A DNA stretch of 32,136 nt, taken from positions 1-32,136 of the forward strand of contig NPFB01000170.1 of the NCBI GenBank assembly GCA_014084085.1. Direction: 5' to 3'. A program made the position numbers and the translations under genes. Under the pieces are notes generated by a model. That model worked only from the letters and a program-made list of their open reading frames with translations. It ran no database searches and was not told the DNA's origin. This stretch comes from Hondaea fermentalgiana. Lineage: Eukaryota > Sar > Bigyra > Thraustochytrida > Thraustochytriidae. Shown in pieces: positions 27,822-32,136 of this stretch (its first letter is position 1; every line of letters starts with the position of its first letter).

Positions 27822-30800
27822 ATGACGACGTCGCGATCAGGATCAAGAAGAGCCTGCAAGATGGCGGTAACCAACAACAACAAGAAGAGAACGCGGTCGC
27901 CCTCGAAAAGGACCTGGGCGACCACGGCAGCCCTGGTGGTATTGCTCGCGACCATGTTGACGGGCACGGCGGCTGATGGTGCGCGCGCTGCGAGCGCACC
28001 CGCCTCGTCCACGAGCCACGAGCACAAGGAAGTGGTTGGTGCCCCAGCCGCGTCGCCCATGGCCGGTACGCCGTACCATCCATCGCACGCCGCGGGAGGC
28101 CAAGATTCGTGGGAAGAGGCGCACTCAGTGTCGCTCTCCCCCACGCCGCTGGGCTCGAGCTTTGCTCGCGCGTCAAATATCGTGTACGAAACAGATGATG
28201 GCAGAGACGACCCTGCTGAGTTTCTCCCCAATGTGGTGATGAACAAGACCTGTCTCCAATCGTCATCGTCTTCCTCGGCCGGTACCTTTTGCCGGCTCAC
28301 AGAGGACCAGCAGGTAATCGCAACGGCCAGTGAAGACTCGCCGTACATTATCATGGACCTCGAAAAACTGTACTATGTGGATCATATTTCCTTTGGTGTC
28401 AACGTGGACCACGTCTCGGAGCAGAACAAGCTTCTCGTGTGGTGCACCAAGGAGCCCAAGGTTGAACCGATTGCGGACGTTTCGGGCCTGCCGTTCAGCT
28501 GGCAAAAAGTCGTACTCCAGAATTCGCAGAGTCTCAGCATGCATGTGCATAGTCCATGTAGCTACTTGCGTATCCAGAGATTAAGCTTTGGCCAGCTCAA
28601 GGTGCAAGACCTTCGTGTGTTCGGCGCCGAAATCAAAAATCCGGAATCCATGGGGTGCATGGCAGGCCACAGCGGCGCTCTCTGCTCTGGCCACGGGACA
28701 TGCGCCGACAGCCAATGTCTCTGCGACTTTGGCTATGGCGGTGCGGCCTGCGCGAGCTTTTTGCTGAGCAAGGTCATCTTCTCCTCCATTCAGGCCACCG
28801 CCCTCGTGGCCGTCTTTGTGTATATGACTGTTTACTACAGGCGTCGGCGCAGCAGCAGCAACGCCAGCGGGTCGCGTGTCACTCCTCCCGGTGCTGGCGA
28901 CCTTTCCGTATTCGGCGCTGAGGAGGATCTGGATGAAGCCGACGTCTCGACGTGCATGGTGAGCAAAGTCGGTGTGCTTACGAAGCGTAGCATTTCCGCC
29001 GAGTCCATGAACGCCTCGCGGACCCCCGCAGGAAACTCTTTTCGCCTCAACGAATCGTTGCATGCCCCGATTCGCCCGGCGCACCCCATTCGGTCCGTCT
29101 CGGGCTCTTCCTTTGCGTCATCGACTGATCAAGGATGCACGTCCAGCCTTCTTCCGTCGCTGGCTCCTGTGAGCGGCAGTGGCCCCAGCGTTGCCGACTT
29201 CCAACAGCCGCAGCAGCAGCTGCAGCAAGAGGGTGTCTTGCACTTGCTGTTCGCCTCGCCCCTCATCATGACGGGCAAGGAGGGATCCAGCAACGCGGAA
29301 AATACGGTGAATGGCAGACATTTCCGACCGGTCCAGGGCCTCGACATTAAGCGCGAGTACGCCATGCTTCGGCGGAGCCTGCGGGCTGCTGCGCTCTCGT
29401 CCAACGGGAACGCTCGCAGCGAGGTCCCCGTGACCGTTTCGTGCGCCACGGTGGAGTCCTTTCACTCGCTTATGACCCTGGGAAACGCGCGCTGCCTTCA
29501 TTTTAGCGGCCACTGCACCAAGAACTTTATTGCTTTTGAAGATGCCGCCGGTCAACTGCACTCCGTGAGCATGGAGACGCTGCGCGGCTTGCTGCGCAGC
29601 ACTGTGACGCGGCAGTCCTTCAAGACGCTTCGTCTTGTCGTGCTGAACGCATGCAACTCGGACGCAGCGGCGCGCGAGTTCGTGCTGGCGGGCGTCGAGC
29701 ATGTCATTGCTTACCGCAAGCGGGTCCGCGACCAAGTTGCGGCTGTTTTTACGCGAAGCTTTTACCTGGCGCTTGCCTGTGGCCGCACCGTGCGCGACGC
29801 CTTTGAGTCGGCACGCGAAGCCGTGCAGAGCTCGCCCTCTTTTGCCGAGGAGGACATGGACGCCTTTGTATTGCTTCCGGAGAACAGCTCGCATCGTGAG
29901 GTCATTTGGAAGCCTTCTGTGCAGGAGCGTAAACAGGTGTCGCGCTCGTGGCCGCTTAGCGACACCATGTGCGCGTTGCCGCCGCTCTGCGAAGAGTTTT
30001 TGGGCCGCCACGCCGCCATGTGGACGGTTTTGCGTCATTTGACGCAGGACCGGCGTCGTCTTGTCGCGGTGCACTCCGAGGCCGAGGGCGCGGGCAAGAC
30101 GCAACTGGCGCTGGCCGTGGCGCACCACCTCCACCAGCGCCGCAGCGCAACGGTGATGCGGGACGGCATCTTTTACGTCAAGGGCGTGCACCATCGTACG
30201 CAGGGGGCAAACGATTCTTCCGAAGCCCAAATTACCGAGATGGCGAGTCTCGTGGATGAGCTTTGGGACGCAATGTACCCTCTCTTGTCTGCGGAAACCC
30301 CGGCGGAGCAGACAATGCAGCGTAGCATGAGCTCTTCGCAGCCCTCGATGGCGCCTTTGGATGCGGATCTCGAATTTTTCGGTTTCGAAGAAACTGACAG
30401 TGACTTGGATGCCATGGAGTTCTCGCCTCACTTTTACGCGGACCGTCGGGCAGTGTCTCGCGCAACCATTGAGGCTACGGAGCCTCTGCTTTCCGCGGAC
30501 CTCGATCTCTTGAGCGACGAGGAGGAATCAGGAAGCTTCAAGGAAGATGCAAAGGACAAGTACAAGAAGGAGGAGGCGACGGGGCGCGCTGGCGATGCGA
30601 CGTCGAGCCAGCGCCAGAAAAGACTCGCGCTCAACGTTCTCCGTCGACGTGCGGTCGCCAAGGTCAATCTTCTCGCTCGCGCGCTCGCGCAGCACTCGGC
30701 GCGCTGCCTCATTGTGCTGGACGACTTTCGCGAGTCTCCGCTGACCATGTCGGTCTTGCACTCAATTTTGGACCAAACTTCCGGCGTACGAATCCTCGTT

Positions 30801-31112
30801 ACCTCGGAAAACCCGCTGCACTTGGGACACACGCTCAATGTGAACGTGGTCAACTACCAGCTGCAGCCCATGCATGCGGGTGATGCCGCATTGCTCTTTG
30901 TTCGCCACCTCAAGCGGAGGATCATTGTTCGGAGCAATGAGGACCCAGATGTGGTGCAGCGTGAGGCCACGCTGCAGGAGGTTGCGCAGCACGCTGTTGT
31001 GAACAGCTGCGAGGGCAATCCGCGAGAGATCATTCACCTTGCGAGTGATCTTTCGTCCAACCTTGTGGGCCCGGACCTCGACCTCGATGCTTCGCTTGCG
31101 GCGTCGCTCTAA
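27822..31112 (+). CDS. transmembrane receptor-like protein: discoidin-like, EGF-like, TM, CHAT protease, STAND NTPase
   Basis: A 1096-residue single-exon protein from the first ATG; the ATG at 27861 also fits and shortens the leader. Order: hydrophobic leader (33-50); discoidin/F5-8C-like segment (about 118-272, ending SYLRIQRLSFGQLKVQDLRVFG); EGF-like module with six Cys (279-310); transmembrane helix (313-339) followed by RRRR; Ser-rich linker with a Gln tract; CHAT domain (about 470-675) with HFSGH (His564) and LVVLNACNS (Cys611), the caspase-like dyad; then an NTPase with FLGR, Walker A EGAGKTQLA (Lys759), Walker B CLIVLDDF (Asp967/968), RILVTSE and an ARC-like NSCEGNPREIIHLA. It ends there, with no TPR, WD or LRR tail. 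CHAT and STAND domains are known from regulated cell death and immunity; a surface receptor controlling a caspase-like protease is inferred. Ligand and substrate are unknown. Confidence 0.9.
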   Translation: MTTSRSGSRRACKMAVTNNNKKRTRSPSKRTWATTAALVVLLATMLTGTAADGARAASAPASSTSHEHKEVVGAPAASPMAGTPYHPSHAAGGQDSWEEAHSVSLSPTPLGSSFARASNIVYETDDGRDDPAEFLPNVVMNKTCLQSSSSSSAGTFCRLTEDQQVIATASEDSPYIIMDLEKLYYVDHISFGVNVDHVSEQNKLLVWCTKEPKVEPIADVSGLPFSWQKVVLQNSQSLSMHVHSPCSYLRIQRLSFGQLKVQDLRVFGAEIKNPESMGCMAGHSGALCSGHGTCADSQCLCDFGYGGAACASFLLSKVIFSSIQATALVAVFVYMTVYYRRRRSSSNASGSRVTPPGAGDLSVFGAEEDLDEADVSTCMVSKVGVLTKRSISAESMNASRTPAGNSFRLNESLHAPIRPAHPIRSVSGSSFASSTDQGCTSSLLPSLAPVSGSGPSVADFQQPQQQLQQEGVLHLLFASPLIMTGKEGSSNAENTVNGRHFRPVQGLDIKREYAMLRRSLRAAALSSNGNARSEVPVTVSCATVESFHSLMTLGNARCLHFSGHCTKNFIAFEDAAGQLHSVSMETLRGLLRSTVTRQSFKTLRLVVLNACNSDAAAREFVLAGVEHVIAYRKRVRDQVAAVFTRSFYLALACGRTVRDAFESAREAVQSSPSFAEEDMDAFVLLPENSSHREVIWKPSVQERKQVSRSWPLSDTMCALPPLCEEFLGRHAAMWTVLRHLTQDRRRLVAVHSEAEGAGKTQLALAVAHHLHQRRSATVMRDGIFYVKGVHHRTQGANDSSEAQITEMASLVDELWDAMYPLLSAETPAEQTMQRSMSSSQPSMAPLDADLEFFGFEETDSDLDAMEFSPHFYADRRAVSRATIEATEPLLSADLDLLSDEEESGSFKEDAKDKYKKEEATGRAGDATSSQRQKRLALNVLRRRAVAKVNLLARALAQHSARCLIVLDDFRESPLTMSVLHSILDQTSGVRILVTSENPLHLGHTLNVNVVNYQLQPMHAGDAALLFVRHLKRRIIVRSNEDPDVVQREATLQEVAQHAVVNSCEGNPREIIHLASDLSSNLVGPDLDLDASLAASL

Positions 31113-31391
31113 TTTTCCAATACTCTTTTCATAAATAATTGTAGTATACTATACTATTCTTCAATCACCACAAATCAACTTTCTGGGCGCTCGAAGCAGC
31201 TGCTACCGCCCCTCATGCAAGTAAAATAAGTCGGCGTCTAGTGATTCAAACTTATTCTTGGCAAATTCGAGGGTTTTTATACCTTTTTAAAAATGGACGA
31301 TGGGTGAAATAAATTGATGCTTGAAGGTGTAGAAGACGATACAACAGATCCATCAAGGCTTTGGCTTCTATCAGAAACGGGGGTTCAATCG
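31113..31391. other. AT-rich intergenic region
   Basis: AT-rich stretch between the receptor gene and the transposase relic. An ATAAATAA cluster about 20 bases after the receptor stop may help 3' end formation. No gene is seen. Confidence 0.5.
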
Positions 31392-31426
31392 CTGAAATAC
31401 TATTAGTTACGAGTCTAATAATTCAG
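31392..31426. other. inverted repeat at the 3' end of the transposase-like ORF
   Basis: CTGAA-ATAC-TATTAG (31392-31406) pairs with CTAATA-ATTCAG (31415-31426) apart from a short bulge, with an 8-base loop. It covers the stop codon of the minus-strand transposase-like frame. It may be a hairpin terminator or part of an element end; not proven to be a terminal inverted repeat. Confidence 0.4.
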
Positions 31427-32136
31427 AAATCCGTCCTGATCAATGACCTTCTGTAGCGATGCTACGAGGACACTCAATTCTCCAAACAATGGTTTGCGGC
31501 TGTAGATCCTTTCAAACCCCTTCTCAATGATGATTTCGAGAGCGCCGAGCCGCCTTGTGGCTTTCTCGCCGTGAGGGACCTTTTCAGCGAGGAGCAAGCT
31601 AGTGATCAAAGTGTCGTTGCGCTCATGCTGAGCAAATGTCCGAAGGACGCGATTGTAGTATTTGCACAAGTTCAGATGCGGTGAATTTGGCGAAATTCGA
31701 AGAAAAGATATCGAGCCTCCATTCTCGGTGACGAAGTCGTTAAGTGGCGCGAAGTTCTCGATACTCCTCAGTAAGATGTCATCAGCATCAGGCGTAGAAA
31801 CACCGGCTGTATGCTCAGGGGCGTTATTCATGACCAAGAACACACGCTTTCCTTTGATTAAATCCTTGTACGATCCGCTTTCCCAGTTGCAATTTTTCTC
31901 CATTAAGCGGCGGAAAAGCCCACTCATAAAGTTGCGAAATTCGTCTCGCGTGTACGCTGCCTTGAGGACGGACCGCTGAGAAAGCTCTCCATCCTTCGCC
32001 CTGATTACTTTCATCTTCTTTGGCGAGTAGCAGTCCCCGTAAATCAGTCCTTCCCTTGGATGCACGGCCATTGCGACCTGCGCTCGATACGCAAAGTTGC
32101 TGATTGGAGGAACCTTAACCACTGCACGATCTCCCG
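31415..32136 (-). pseudogene. Tc1/mariner-like (DDE superfamily) transposase, 5' truncated by window edge, degenerate
   Basis: The minus-strand frame is open from the window edge to a TAG at 31415-31417, about 240 codons; the first in-frame Met is well inside, so the start lies outside the window. The order KRVFLVMNNAPEH and then FLRISPNSPHLNLCKYYNRVLR matches the second and third catalytic blocks of the Tc1/mariner/IS630 DDE fold (typically DNAxxH and SPDLNPIE). In this copy the second catalytic Asp is Asn, and Lys occupies the place of the third acidic residue, so strand transfer is unlikely. There is no internal stop or frameshift. It reads as an old or domesticated element copy. The sequence is visibly less GC-rich than the housekeeping genes, which supports a mobile origin. 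Confidence 0.75.

Noticed and set aside
27218..28354. 378-codon minus-strand frame over the receptor's 5' end
   Set aside because: Arg/Ala/Ser-rich composition artefact overlapping a better-supported gene.
29118..30431. 437-codon minus-strand frame opposite the CHAT domain
   Set aside because: Antisense to the conserved CHAT/NTPase coding sequence; the translation is His/Arg-rich without motifs.

Overview
The window looks like nuclear DNA of a GC-rich unicellular eukaryote. The best guess is a stramenopile of the thraustochytrid type (Aurantiochytrium/Hondaea/Schizochytrium-like). This rests on largely uninterrupted eukaryotic reading frames, Kozak-like starts (CACCATGG at two genes), mitochondrial and secretory leader peptides, AATAAA signals, long GC-rich low-complexity intergenic DNA, and a scaffold-type run of 100 N. 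The lineage is inferred; no marker gene proves it.

Left part (1-10.4 kb): amidophosphoribosyltransferase (purine synthesis, +); a small mitochondrial B12D/NDUFA4-like membrane protein (-); about 2.7 kb of repeat-rich DNA without a convincing gene; a 1157-residue protein with a degenerate SelW/Rdx-like N-terminus, beta-rich middle and IQ motifs (+); and an EFG1-type rRNA-processing protein (+).

Middle accessory segment (10.5-13 kb): two diverged copies of a ~190-200 bp sequence, the second running into the assembly gap, then a gap-truncated nuclear-type ORF and a possible two-exon membrane protein, both on the minus strand and less GC-rich than the neighbouring genes.

Core segment (13.2-22.8 kb): a truncated, degenerate DHHC-family protein (+), convergent with a CPPED1-like metallophosphoesterase fused to a SANT/Myb-like domain (-); a Pho84/PHS-type phosphate transporter (+); a leucine-rich-repeat/coiled-coil protein (+) whose stop codon abuts a six-copy 30-bp minisatellite; and phosphoacetylglucosamine mutase (-).

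Right part (22.8-32.1 kb): about 5 kb with no convincing intact gene but with ORF relics and simple repeats, then the most interesting locus. This is a single-pass membrane protein of about 1096 residues with a secretory leader, discoidin-like and EGF-like ectodomain, one transmembrane helix, a cytoplasmic CHAT (caspase-like) domain with His and Cys in place, and a STAND/NB-ARC-like NTPase. It reads like a surface receptor wired to a death-type protease and an NTPase switch. The window ends in a degenerate Tc1/mariner-like transposase.

The genes do not form one pathway. Purine synthesis, UDP-GlcNAc synthesis, phosphate uptake, ribosome biogenesis and mitochondrial function are ordinary housekeeping. 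The DHHC relic, the phosphoesterase-SANT fusion, the minisatellite and above all the CHAT-STAND receptor are the unusual items.
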